A program made the position numbers and the translations under genes. From assembly GCF_040182365.1 (NCBI RefSeq), contig NZ_CP144460.1, forward strand, positions 2,728,001 through 2,792,000: 64,000 nt of DNA, read 5' to 3'. Shown piece after piece: positions 56,176-64,000 of this stretch. The DNA comes from Xanthomonas sp. 10-10 (GTDB taxonomy: Bacteria; Pseudomonadota; Gammaproteobacteria; Xanthomonadales; Xanthomonadaceae). The notes beneath the pieces were generated by a model, which had not been told where the DNA came from, did not search any database, and worked only from the letters and a program-made list of their open reading frames with translations. Numbering within the stretch: the first letter of the stretch is position 1; each line of letters starts with the position of its first letter.

Positions 56176-57188
56176 TGGTCGGCTTCGTCCTGGCGGTTGC
56201 CGTGATCGCGCTGCTCGCCTTCGGCGTGGCGCTGCGCCCGCTGTGGCGCCAGACGCGCGGCCTGGCGGCCAGTGTGGCGCTGCTGTTGCTTGCCGCAAGC
56301 GCGTCGCTGTACTGGCTGGTCGGCACGCCGTCGGCGATCGAGCAGGTGGCCGACCGCCCGGCCACGCCACGCACCCTGGACGAGGCAATCGTGCAACTGC
56401 GCAGCGCCCTGGCGCGTAACCCCGACCAGGCCGAAGGCTGGGTGCTGTTGGGGCGCTCGCTGTCCAGCCAGCAGAAATTCGCCGAGGCCAGCGACGCGTT
56501 TGCGCGTGCGGTGGCGCTGCGCCCGGACGAGCCGGACGTGCTGGTAGCGGCCGCGCAGTCGCGCATGCTCGCCGACGACAGCGGGCGACCGGACCCGCAG
56601 GCCATGCGCCTGCTCGAACACGCGCTGGCGGTGCAGCCTGACCATCAACGCGCACGCTGGTTTCTCGGCGTGGTGCAGCGTCAGGCCGGCCAGCCGGCCA
56701 AGGCCAGCGAGACCTGGGAACCGCTGCTGAGCGTGGTCGACGCCGCCACCCGGCCCGGCCTGCTCGAGCAGCTCAATGCTGCGCGACAGGAGGCCAAACT
56801 GGAACCGATCAAGGCACCGGCTGCGCCTGCCACCAATGCAGCCAGCGGCAAACGCATCCAGGTGCGGGTGACGCTGGATGCCGCATTCGCCAAGCGCGCC
56901 GGATTGCCCGGCGATACCAGCGTCTTCGTCATCGCACGCGCTGCAGACACCCCGATGCCGGTGGCAGTGGAAAAACACGCGCTGAGCGAGCTCCCGTTGA
57001 CCATCACCCTGGACGATGGCGACAGCCCGATGCCGACGCGCGCGCTGTCGTCGCTGGAAAAGGTGCAGGTGCTTGCACGGCTATCGCGCAGTGGCAACGC
57101 AATGCGTCAGGCAGATGATGTCGAGAGCGTGCCGGTGATGGTTGAACTGTCGGCAGGCATGCCAGTGGACCTGGTCATCGGCCGCTGA
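56175..57188 (+). CDS. ccmI: Cytochrome c maturation protein CcmI (TPR)
   Basis: 337 residues from ATG 56175, which overlaps the ccmH stop (TGATG). Two membrane helices (about 2-22 and 35-52) precede TPR repeats (LDEAIVQLRSALARNPDQAEGWVLLG, FAEASDAFARAVALRPDEPDVL) and a C-terminal Ig-like domain (RVTLDAAFAKRAGLPGDTSVFVIARA) as in NrfG/CcmI proteins. It presents the C-terminus of apocytochromes to CcmF/H. It is the last gene of the operon; a repeat array follows. Confidence 0.93.
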   Translation: MVGFVLAVAVIALLAFGVALRPLWRQTRGLAASVALLLLAASASLYWLVGTPSAIEQVADRPATPRTLDEAIVQLRSALARNPDQAEGWVLLGRSLSSQQKFAEASDAFARAVALRPDEPDVLVAAAQSRMLADDSGRPDPQAMRLLEHALAVQPDHQRARWFLGVVQRQAGQPAKASETWEPLLSVVDAATRPGLLEQLNAARQEAKLEPIKAPAAPATNAASGKRIQVRVTLDAAFAKRAGLPGDTSVFVIARAADTPMPVAVEKHALSELPLTITLDDGDSPMPTRALSSLEKVQVLARLSRSGNAMRQADDVESVPVMVELSAGMPVDLVIGR

Positions 57189-57284
57189 TTGCTCGCCAGC
57201 CTGCGTTGCAATGCCTGGGGGGCAACGGACGAAGAGCGCCAACCAAACGCAGCGAGCAAGCGCAAGGCAGGTTTGGTCGAATGT

Positions 57285-58015
57285 GTCCTGCGATGGTCCG
57301 GGCAAGGGCCCTGCAGCGGGCGCGAAGACCTCGAGGGCGCGGTGCCCTCGCCGCTCGCGGGACACGCCGTGAACCCGTCCATGGGGGCTCGATGGCGGCA
57401 TCCATGCCGCCAACGGTCCCGCAATCGGCGAGGACACCGCACCAGACAGTTGGCTGGTGGTTTTGTTGAAGAACGAAACCACCGCCTCGTGCGGTTTGCG
57501 GGTTGCGGGTTGCTGTGCTGAAACTTCACGCACCGATCAACTCGATTGGTCCTTGTCCGCTCACCGTCGCGGGACCCTTGGCGGCATGGATGCCGCCACG
57601 GAGCTTACAGGGACGTACTTGCAGCGTGTCCCGCGATGGTGGGCGGGCAAGGGCCCTGCAGCGGGCGCGAAGACCTCGAGGGCGCGGTGCCCTCGCCGCT
57701 CGCGGGACACGCCGTGAACCCGTCCATGGGGGCTCGATGGCGGCATCCATGCCGCCAACGGTCCCGCAACCGGCGAGGACACCGCACCAGACAGTTGGCT
57801 GGTGGTTTTGTTGAAAAACGAAACCACCGCATCGTGCGGTTTGCGGTCTGCTGTGCTGAAACTTTGCGCACCGAAACTTTGCGCACCGATCAACTCGACT
57901 GGTCCTTGCCCGCCCACCGTCGCGGGACCTTTGGCGGTATGGATGCCGCCAAGTAGCTTACAAGGCCGTACTTGCAGCGTGTCCTGCGATGGTGGGCGGG
58001 CAAGGGCCCTGCAGC
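57285..58015. repeat. Tandem array of ~345-bp dispersed-repeat units
   Basis: Two full units (57285-57626 and 57627-57979; 342 and 353 bases) and the first 36 bases of a third (57980-58015), all beginning TGTCC(T/C)GCGATGGT. Each unit holds two self-complementary hairpins (GGCGGCATCCATGCCGCC at 57394-57411 in unit 1, and GGCGGCATGGATGCCGCC at 57580-57597) in inverted order, plus GGGCAAGGGCCCTGCAGCGG. Unit 2 has a 15-base tandem duplication, GAAACTTTGCGCACC at 57858-57887. A diverged relative is at 11866-11965. No transposase is linked. Confidence 0.85.
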
Positions 58016-58040
58016 AAAGCCGCAGATCAACAGCGTTAAA

Positions 58041-58054
58041 AGGTGACATCACCT
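58041..58054. promoter_or_regulatory. Palindrome upstream of metX
   Basis: AGGTGACATCACCT has perfect 6-bp arms around CA. It lies 75 bases before the metX start codon and just after the partial third repeat unit. It may be an operator; no SAM riboswitch is seen in the 113 bases from 58016 to the start codon. Confidence 0.4.
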
Positions 58055-58128
58055 AACGCAAGGGCTCAAACCGAGTCCCCATCCCGATTCACCATGCCGC
58101 CCACCGCCACGCCGGATAGAATTGCGGC

Positions 58129-59331
58129 ATGACCGAATTCATTCCCCCTGGCACGCTATACCACTCCCTGCCTTCGCCGTTTCCGATGAAGCGCGGTGGT
58201 GAGCTGCATCAGGCTCGTGTGGCTTACGAAACCTGGGGCACGCTGGCTGCCGATCGCAACAACACGGTGCTGATCGTCACCGGCTTGTCGCCCAACGCGC
58301 ATGCGGCCGCAAATCAGGCCAACCCCGAGCCGGGTTGGTGGGAGGCGATGCTGGGGCCGGGCAAGCCGATCGATACCGAACGCTGGTTCGTGGTGTGCGT
58401 CAATTCGCTGGGCAGCTGCAAAGGTTCGACCGGGCCGGCCTCGATCGATCCGGCCACCGGCGAGCGCTATCGGCTGCGCTTTCCGGACCTGTCGATCGAA
58501 GACGTGGCCGATGCCGCCGCCGATGTGGTGCGCGCACTGGGCATCGAACAGCTCGCCTGCCTGATCGGTAACTCGATGGGCGGCATGACCGCACTGGCGC
58601 TGTTGCTGCGGCACCAAGGCATCGCGCGCAGCCACATCAACATCTCCGGCAGCGCGCAGGCGTTGCCGTTTTCCATTGCCATCCGCTCGCTGCAGCGCGA
58701 AGCGATCCGGCTGGATCCGCACTGGAACGGCGGCCACTACGACGACACGCGCTACCCGGAATCGGGCATGCGCATGGCACGCAAACTTGGCGTGATCACC
58801 TACCGCTCGGCGCTGGAATGGGACGGCAGGTTTGGTCGCGTACGCTTGGATTCCGAACAGGCCGACGACGACCCGTTCGGGCTGGAATTCCAGGTCGAAA
58901 GTTATCTGGAAGGCCACGCGCGCCGCTTCGTGCGCTTCTTCGATCCCAACTGCTATCTGTACCTGAGCCGCTCGATGGACTGGTTCGATCTGGCCGACTA
59001 CGCCGAGCCGACTCCGGGCGCACAGACGCCATTGGCTGGCGCCCGCGGCCCCGGCGCGCCTGTTGGCATTGCGTCGGCAAGCCAGGGCTCCAGCGATGGC
59101 GAGGTGCTGGCCGGCCTGTCGCGCATCCGCATCGCACGCGCGCTGTCGATCGGCGCCAACACCGACATCCTGTTCCCGGTGCAGCAACAGGAACAGATCG
59201 CCGATGGCCTGCGCGCCGGCGGCGCCGATGCCCGTTTCATCGGCCTGGATTCGCCGCAGGGCCACGACGCCTTCCTGGTGGATTTTGCACGGTTCGGCCC
59301 GGCGGTCCGCGATTTTCTGGACGCCTGCTGA
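58129..59331 (+). CDS. metX: MetX-family O-acyltransferase (homoserine O-acetyl/succinyl or serine O-succinyltransferase)
   Basis: 400 residues, alpha/beta hydrolase fold. Nucleophile in LIGNSMGGMTAL, catalytic Asp in ANTDILFPVQQQEQIADGL and His in GHDAFLVDFARFG; early motif NAHAAANQANPEPGWWE. The family activates homoserine for methionine synthesis, with either acetyl- or succinyl-CoA, and some xanthomonad members act on serine instead. Which one applies cannot be decided here. The spacer between the Asp and His regions contains an extra Gly/Ala/Pro-rich stretch (PTPGAQTPLAGARGPGAPVG) not seen in E. coli-type proteins. It is transcribed away from the repeat array. Confidence 0.9.
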   Translation: MTEFIPPGTLYHSLPSPFPMKRGGELHQARVAYETWGTLAADRNNTVLIVTGLSPNAHAAANQANPEPGWWEAMLGPGKPIDTERWFVVCVNSLGSCKGSTGPASIDPATGERYRLRFPDLSIEDVADAAADVVRALGIEQLACLIGNSMGGMTALALLLRHQGIARSHINISGSAQALPFSIAIRSLQREAIRLDPHWNGGHYDDTRYPESGMRMARKLGVITYRSALEWDGRFGRVRLDSEQADDDPFGLEFQVESYLEGHARRFVRFFDPNCYLYLSRSMDWFDLADYAEPTPGAQTPLAGARGPGAPVGIASASQGSSDGEVLAGLSRIRIARALSIGANTDILFPVQQQEQIADGLRAGGADARFIGLDSPQGHDAFLVDFARFGPAVRDFLDAC

Positions 59332-59432
59332 TTGCCAGGTCCAGAGCCACATCCAGAGCCAGATCACGCCCCTCGCAGACCGCCAGCAGCGTACTGCCGC
59401 GCCGGCTGCTGGCCGGCCTGTTCGCGGTCGGC

Positions 59433-59732
59433 ATGCTCGGCCTGGTGCTCGCAGAACGGCTACCGGCTGCGATTGCGCTCTGGTACGCGGCAACCAGCAT
59501 TGCCGCGCTGATCGCCTATCGGCTGGACAAGACCGCAGCCACACGCGGCCAGCGCCGCACCCCGGAAGCCACCCTGCATGCCATCGCCTTGCTCGGTGGC
59601 TGGCCCGGCGCGCTGCTGGCGCAATCGCTGTTCCGGCACAAGACCGTCAAGACCTCGTTCCAGATCGCGTTCTGGGTCAGCGCGCTCGCAAACGCCGCGG
59701 CCCTGGCCTGGGCGGTGTATCTGACGCGCTGA
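59433..59732 (+). CDS. DUF1294 membrane protein
   Basis: 99 residues from ATG 59433, with YRLDKTAATRGQRRTPEATLH and GGWPGALLAQSLFRHKTVKTSFQ, the DUF1294 signature, and two or three membrane helices. In other bacteria this domain often follows a cold-shock domain; none is present here. The frame is open upstream through the metX end; an earlier non-ATG start (for example around 59390) could add about 15 residues that would complete the first membrane helix. Confidence 0.75.
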   Translation: MLGLVLAERLPAAIALWYAATSIAALIAYRLDKTAATRGQRRTPEATLHAIALLGGWPGALLAQSLFRHKTVKTSFQIAFWVSALANAAALAWAVYLTR

Positions 59733-59902
59733 GGCGCGCCATGCCTGCGCTTCGACTGCGCAACAGCGATACAGGCGCGGCCGGTGCTCGGTACGGCATG
59801 CCCACGCGTCCCCCCGGTCATGAGCGCGCCATCCACGCCCACCTTACGACTGCGCGCTTCGTTCTGTTGGTCGCTCCAGGACCCAGCCATGGCGAAGGCC
59901 GC
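59733..59902. other. Converging spacer DUF1294/cydC
   Basis: 170 bases between converging genes. No clear terminator hairpin with T-run is seen on either strand. Confidence 0.4.
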
Positions 59903-61579
59903 TCACTCCAGCGGCTGCAGCGTTCCATCACGCATGCGGTAATGCCGGTGCACCACACCGGCAGGCACGCTGTAGTGGGTGATCATCACCAGGCTGCGCT
60001 CGCCGAGTGCGGCGGCCAGATCCAGCAGCAAGGCGTGGGCGGTGTCCACGTCCAGGCCGTCGGTGGGTTCGTCGAGCAGCAGGATGGGAGCATCGCGCAA
60101 CAGCGCGCGCGCCAGCGCGAGGCGACGTGCCTGGCCTGCGGAAAGCGTAGCGCCGTTTTCGCCCACCCAGGTGTCCAGACCACGTTGCGCGCGGGCCCAG
60201 TCGTGCAGGCGCACCTGCTCCAACGCCTGCCACATCGCCGCATCGTCGGCAGCGGCATCGCCGATGGCCAGATTCTCGCGCACGCTGCCGGCAAAAACCG
60301 GGGCGTTCTGCGGCAGCCAGGCGATGCGGCGATGCCATTGCGCCTGTGCGCAGTGACGCAGATCGATGCCGGCGTAGCGCACCTGCCCGGCCTGCGGATC
60401 CCATAGCCGCAGCAGCAATGCCGACAAGGTGCTCTTGCCGCTGCCGCTGTCGCCACTGATGGCGATGCGCTCGCCAGGCGCCAGGGTCAAATCGAGTGCG
60501 TGCAGCACCGGCCGTACGCCACCGGGCCACGCAAACGACACCTGCTGCAGTTGCAGCGTGCCAGTCCGTGGCATGTCGATGGCCTGCACGGGATCGGCGA
60601 CCGACGGGGCTTGATCGACGATGACCTGCAGGCGCCGGGCAGCGACGCGCGCGCTTTGCAGCGACTGCAACGCAAGCCCGGCACCGGCCCATACCTCCAG
60701 CAGCGCCATGGTCAGAAACACCAGGCCGGCAGCCATGTCCGCTGCGATCAGCCCTCGCTCGGCGGCGTGCAGCGCAAGCCACAGCATGCCGGCCAGACCG
60801 AAGGCAGCGCAGACCGCGTGCAGCAGGTTGCCGGCGATCAGGCGACGCCGTTGCAGGCGGTCGCCCTGCCCCACGGCCGCCGCAGTGGCGTGAAGCCGAT
60901 GCAGCCAGGTGCCTTGCGCATCGACCGCGGCCAGGTCGGCCGCACCTTCCAGGCCTTCGAACGCCTGCGTGCGCAATGCCGTGCGGTGCTGCGCACGCAA
61001 CTGCTCGCGCTGCGCGCCGCCACGTGCGACCTGCCAGGGCACCAGCCCGCCGATCAACCCACCCAGCGCCAGCAACAACAGCGCCGCGGGCGGATAGATC
61101 AAGGCAGCGGCAACCACGCCGGCCAGCCAGATGCCGAGCAGCGCCGACAGCGGCGCCAGCGCACGCACGCTCAGGCCATCGACTTCGCCGATGTCCGACA
61201 TCAGGCGCGCCAGCAGATCGCCGGTGCGCGTGGCCGACAGCCGCCCCGGCGCCAGCGGTAACGCACGACGGAAGAACCACACCCGCAGATCGCGGGCGAT
61301 GCGCAAGGTGGCATCGTGGCCGATCAATTTTTCGCCATAGCGCGACACGATGCGCGCAAACGTCAACGCACGAATGCCGGCCGAAGGCGAGAAGAAATTG
61401 AAGCCGGCCCCCATGCCGGCAACGCCAGCCAATGCCGCCGCCGTGAGAAAGCTGCCGGACAGGCTCAGCAGGCCAACCCCGGCCAGCATGGTAACCAGCA
61501 CCAGCAGCGCAGACAGCAACAGCCGCCAGGCGTGCCGGCGAAACACCCCGCTCAGCCGATCGTGGCGTGTGTCGTTCAT
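59903..61579 (-). CDS. cydC: Thiol reductant ABC exporter subunit CydC
   Basis: 558 residues. Six membrane helices (~15-310) precede the ATPase domain with Walker A ISGDSGSGKST, signature LSAGQARRLALARALL and Walker B PILLLDEPTDGLD. CydDC exports glutathione/cysteine-derived thiols and is needed to assemble cytochrome bd. The ATG overlaps the cydD stop by four bases. Confidence 0.95.
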   Translation of the reverse strand: MNDTRHDRLSGVFRRHAWRLLLSALLVLVTMLAGVGLLSLSGSFLTAAALAGVAGMGAGFNFFSPSAGIRALTFARIVSRYGEKLIGHDATLRIARDLRVWFFRRALPLAPGRLSATRTGDLLARLMSDIGEVDGLSVRALAPLSALLGIWLAGVVAAALIYPPAALLLLALGGLIGGLVPWQVARGGAQREQLRAQHRTALRTQAFEGLEGAADLAAVDAQGTWLHRLHATAAAVGQGDRLQRRRLIAGNLLHAVCAAFGLAGMLWLALHAAERGLIAADMAAGLVFLTMALLEVWAGAGLALQSLQSARVAARRLQVIVDQAPSVADPVQAIDMPRTGTLQLQQVSFAWPGGVRPVLHALDLTLAPGERIAISGDSGSGKSTLSALLLRLWDPQAGQVRYAGIDLRHCAQAQWHRRIAWLPQNAPVFAGSVRENLAIGDAAADDAAMWQALEQVRLHDWARAQRGLDTWVGENGATLSAGQARRLALARALLRDAPILLLDEPTDGLDVDTAHALLLDLAAALGERSLVMITHYSVPAGVVHRHYRMRDGTLQPLE

Positions 61580-63294
61580 GGCGCGCTCGCCGTCACGGTT
61601 GTGCCACGCAGATCGATCACCACATCGGCCCAGCGCATCACCGCGGGGCTGTGCGTTGCCAGCACCACCGCGCGGCCACGTGCAAATACGCCAAGCGTGC
61701 GCAGCAATTCGGCTTCGGTGTCCGGATCGAGAAACGCGGTGGGTTCGTCCAGTAGCAGCAGATCCGGCTCGCGCAGCAGCAGCCGCGCCAATGCCACACG
61801 CCGCGCTTCGCCACCGGACAGGCCGAAGCCGCGCTCGCCGATCAGCGTGTCCAGGCCGGCCGGCAACTGCGCGGCGAAGCGCAGCACCTGCGCGGCATCG
61901 GCCACCGCGTGCAGGCGTGCGCTGCTGGCCTGCGGATCGGCCAGCCGCAGATTGTCGGCAATGCTGCCGTGAAACAGGTACGGCCGCTGGGTGGCATAGC
62001 CCACACGCGTGCCCGGGCGCAGCACTACACTGCCCGCTTCGGCTGGCAGCCAGCCGGCAAGCCCTTCCAGCAAGGTGCTCTTGCCGCTACCGCTGGCTCC
62101 GATCACCGCCACGCGCTGCCCGGGCTGCAGGTCCAGCGAGAATTGCGTGATCACCGTGTGCGGCGCACCGGCCGGACGCAGTGCCAGAGCACGTGCCTGC
62201 AGCAACGGCGCATGCGCCTGTGCAGGCTCCAGGGCGTGTTGCGACAGCGCCGAGTCCGGCGCACTGCCATCAACATCGTCGGGGAAGCCTTCCAGCAACC
62301 GCTCGGCCTCCGTCACTGCGGCCAGCGCGTTGGCGCGGTCGTGGTAATGCGCTGCCAGACGCCGCAACGGCGCAAAGAATTCCGGCGCCAGCAGCAGGCA
62401 GAACATGCCCGCACCCAGCGACGGCAGCCCATGCAAGTCGAGCATGCCCAGATAGCTCAAACCGAAATACAAGGCCACGATCGCCACGCTCACCGAGGCG
62501 AAGAATTCCAGCACCGTGGACGACAGGAACGCGATGCGCAGCACCTTGAGCGAACGCTCGCGCACGCCCTCCGCCGCCGCGGCAATGCCGCCCAGTTCGG
62601 CCTGGCCACGGCCATACACCCGCAGCAAGCCCAGGCCCTTCAGACGGTCGGCAAAGTGCCCGCCCATCCGTGCCAGCTCGCCGAGTTGCTCGCGACCTGC
62701 AGCTTCCGCACCCCATCCCACCAGCATCATGAAAAATGGAATCAACGGCGCGGTGAGCAACAGCACCAGGCCCACCACCCAATCGACCGAAAACACCGCA
62801 ATCAGGATCACCGGCGGCACCAGCATGATCTCGGTGCGTGCCAGCTGATAGCCGACGAAATACCCTTCCAGCGCATCGGTGTGCGCCAGGCTCAACTCGC
62901 CCAGTTCGCCGCTGCGTTGCCGGCGTAGCCAGAGCGGGCCGTGCTGCACCAGACGGCGCGCGATGCGGGCACGCAATTCTTGCTTGGCCGCATCGGCCAC
63001 CTCGCCGGTCAGCGATTGCGCACAGCCGTTGAGCAGTGCACGCCCGAGCAGCGCGACCAGCAACCCCACGCCCACGTTGCGTAACTGCGCCAAGGCCACG
63101 TGCTGCACCAGTACCGCTTGCACCAACCATGCGATGGCCGCCGACTGCGCCAGCAACAACACCCCAGACAACGCCACCGCCACAGCGGACAGCCGACGGG
63201 CACGCGCAGCGGGTGCGGCAAGCGCATCCAGCCACTGGCCGCGTTGACGGCGCTGGGCGGGCGTTTCGCTGACTTGCACGCTGGGCTGGCTCAC
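61576..63294 (-). CDS. cydD: Thiol reductant ABC exporter subunit CydD
   Basis: 572 residues from GTG 63294, with AAGAGAG upstream; the frame is open to 63387. Six membrane helices, then Walker A IGASGSGKST, signature LSGGEARRVALARLLL and Walker B LLLLDEPTAFLD. It pairs with CydC, encoded next. It is divergent from cydA with an FNR-type site between, consistent with joint control under low oxygen. Confidence 0.94.
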   Translation of the reverse strand: MSQPSVQVSETPAQRRQRGQWLDALAAPAARARRLSAVAVALSGVLLLAQSAAIAWLVQAVLVQHVALAQLRNVGVGLLVALLGRALLNGCAQSLTGEVADAAKQELRARIARRLVQHGPLWLRRQRSGELGELSLAHTDALEGYFVGYQLARTEIMLVPPVILIAVFSVDWVVGLVLLLTAPLIPFFMMLVGWGAEAAGREQLGELARMGGHFADRLKGLGLLRVYGRGQAELGGIAAAAEGVRERSLKVLRIAFLSSTVLEFFASVSVAIVALYFGLSYLGMLDLHGLPSLGAGMFCLLLAPEFFAPLRRLAAHYHDRANALAAVTEAERLLEGFPDDVDGSAPDSALSQHALEPAQAHAPLLQARALALRPAGAPHTVITQFSLDLQPGQRVAVIGASGSGKSTLLEGLAGWLPAEAGSVVLRPGTRVGYATQRPYLFHGSIADNLRLADPQASSARLHAVADAAQVLRFAAQLPAGLDTLIGERGFGLSGGEARRVALARLLLREPDLLLLDEPTAFLDPDTEAELLRTLGVFARGRAVVLATHSPAVMRWADVVIDLRGTTVTASAP

Positions 63295-63386
63295 ATGGCT
63301 CTCTTCAGGCGCTGCATCGCAGGCGATTGTAAGTCGCCACTGCCCACTGCGGGATGGACAGTGTGCCGCACCGGAGCGGGGCCGCA

Positions 63387-63400
63387 TTGATTTGGATCAA
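63387..63400. promoter_or_regulatory. FNR/ANR box between cydD and cydA
   Basis: TTGATTTGGATCAA is a perfect match to TTGATNNNNATCAA. It lies 70 bases upstream of the cydA start codon and 93 bases upstream of the cydD start, so one site could serve both divergent promoters. Confidence 0.85.
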
Positions 63401-63469
63401 CGCGCGCGGCGCGGCGGCGGCAGATGATCCGCCATGTTCCTCACCGATACTCAACCAGGCCACCCCGCC

Positions 63470-64000
63470 ATGATCGACTCGACAGTTGTCGAACTGTCGC
63501 GGCTGCAATTCGCAGTCACCGCGATGTACCACTTCATCTTTCCGCCGCTGACCATGGGCCTGTCGTTCCTGCTCGGCATCATGGAAAGCGTCTACGTCAT
63601 GACCGGCAAGCCGATCTGGCGGCGCATGACCATGTTCTGGGGCGTATTGTTCGGCATCAACTTCGCCATGGGTGTCGGCACCGGCATCGTGATGGAGTTC
63701 GAGTTCGGCATGAACTGGTCGTACTACAGCCATTATGTCGGCGACATCTTCGGCGCGCCGCTGGCGATCGAAGGGTTGATGGCGTTCTTCCTGGAGGCGA
63801 CGTTCCTGGGCCTGTTCTTCCTGGGCTGGAACCGCCTGAGCAAGCTGCAGCACCTGATCACCACCTGGCTGGTGGCCTTGGGCAGCAACTTCTCTGCGCT
63901 GTGGATCCTGATCGCCAACGGCTGGATGCAGAACCCGACCGGCGCGGTGTTCAACCCGGACACCATGCGCATGGAAGTGGTCGATTTCATGGCGGTGCTG
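63470..64000 (+). CDS. cydA: Cytochrome bd ubiquinol oxidase subunit I (5' part)
   Basis: 177 residues are visible before the window ends. The start [20 protein letters not shown] matches CydA, including the heme b595 histidine in [10 protein letters not shown]; further [31 protein letters not shown] and [13 protein letters not shown] segments follow. It reduces oxygen to water at the inner membrane with ubiquinol. ATG 63470 agrees with the family; an in-frame ATG at 63434 exists. Whether the Q-loop is long (CydA) or short (CioA) cannot be seen, but the adjacent cydDC genes favour the classical type. Confidence 0.9.
   Translation, partial: MIDSTVVELSRLQFAVTAMYHFIFPPLTMGLSFLLGIMESVYVMTGKPIWRRMTMFWGVLFGINFAMGVGTGIVMEFEFGMNWSYYSHYVGDIFGAPLAIEGLMAFFLEATFLGLFFLGWNRLSKLQHLITTWLVALGSNFSALWILIANGWMQNPTGAVFNPDTMRMEVVDFMAVL

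Larger units (their letters stand above)
57189..58128. other. Gene-free repeat region between ccmI and metX
   Basis: 940 bases with no supported gene. Most of it is two and a bit tandem copies of a ~345-bp unit (see the repeat entry). Many overlapping frames here encode near-identical Arg/Pro/Ala-rich peptides on both strands; these are artefacts of the repeats. Confidence 0.8.

Noticed and set aside
57285-58015. CRISPR array
   Set aside because: The units are about 345 bp, with no short repeats separated by unique spacers, and no cas genes are nearby.
57285-58056. Many 60-160 codon frames on both strands, nearly identical between repeat units
   Set aside because: They arise because the repeat units are duplicated; no frame is better supported than another, and reverse-strand versions mirror them.

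Overview
The window is high-GC chromosomal DNA of a plant-associated gammaproteobacterium, almost certainly Xanthomonas. The evidence is the gene order cmk-rpsA-ihfB-lapA-lapB, a complete ccmABCDEFGHI operon, a TonB-dependent-receptor carbohydrate locus, and several families of short dispersed intergenic repeats. I found no rRNA, tRNA, transposase, prophage or CRISPR array. All family assignments were made by eye from protein motifs; no database was searched.

Layout. 0-3.5 kb: the end of a NarX-like histidine kinase with its LuxR-type response regulator, then a Cache-HAMP membrane sensor without an output domain, paired with a small PATAN/DUF4388-like cytoplasmic protein. 3.6-7.0 kb: a solitary SF1 helicase fused to a restriction-endonuclease-like domain, next to AT-richer non-coding DNA; this looks like a small acquired defence-type insertion. 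7-15 kb: guaA, guaB, folD, a DUF1244 protein, a KefB/C-type antiporter and galU. 15-23.2 kb (minus strand): a CapD/WbpM-like dehydratase and a WbpL/WecA-like glycosyl-1-phosphate transferase downstream of lapB-lapA-ihfB-rpsA-cmk, with rpmJ divergent. 23.3-27.7 kb: a small exported protein, the agmatine-to-putrescine pair aguA/aguB, a GNAT acetyltransferase and a TraB-family membrane protein.

27.8-41.0 kb is the most system-like part. It is a carbohydrate-utilisation locus on the minus strand: a LacI-type regulator, a large TonB-dependent receptor, then a tightly packed run of a GH144-like lipoprotein, a sugar-binding lipoprotein, two permeases, a discoidin/six-hairpin glycosidase and a secreted endonuclease/exonuclease/phosphatase-fold enzyme. 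Three 14-bp sites fitting TGTAANCGNTTNCA lie in front of the regulator (two) and of the GH144-led operon (one, a perfect palindrome). I infer that the LacI protein controls uptake and breakdown of an exported or environmental glucan, possibly beta-1,2-linked.

41.3-46 kb: bolA and a YciI-like gene, then scpA-scpB-rluB. ScpB carries a very long acidic tail and RluB a very long Gly/Arg/Pro tail. 46.3-49.9 kb: an unrecognised secreted protein, glutaminyl cyclase, and an omega-amidase/transaminase pair fitting the glutamine transaminase-omega-amidase pathway. 50-57.2 kb: the ccm cytochrome c maturation operon. 57.2-58.1 kb: a gene-free tandem array of about 345-bp repeat units. 58.1-59.7 kb: metX and a DUF1294 membrane protein. 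59.9-64 kb: cydDC, divergent from the start of cydA, with a perfect FNR-type box between them.

Starts were moved from the longest reading frame wherever an internal ATG/GTG with better spacing, overlap with the upstream stop, or family alignment supported it; these cases are stated in the entries.
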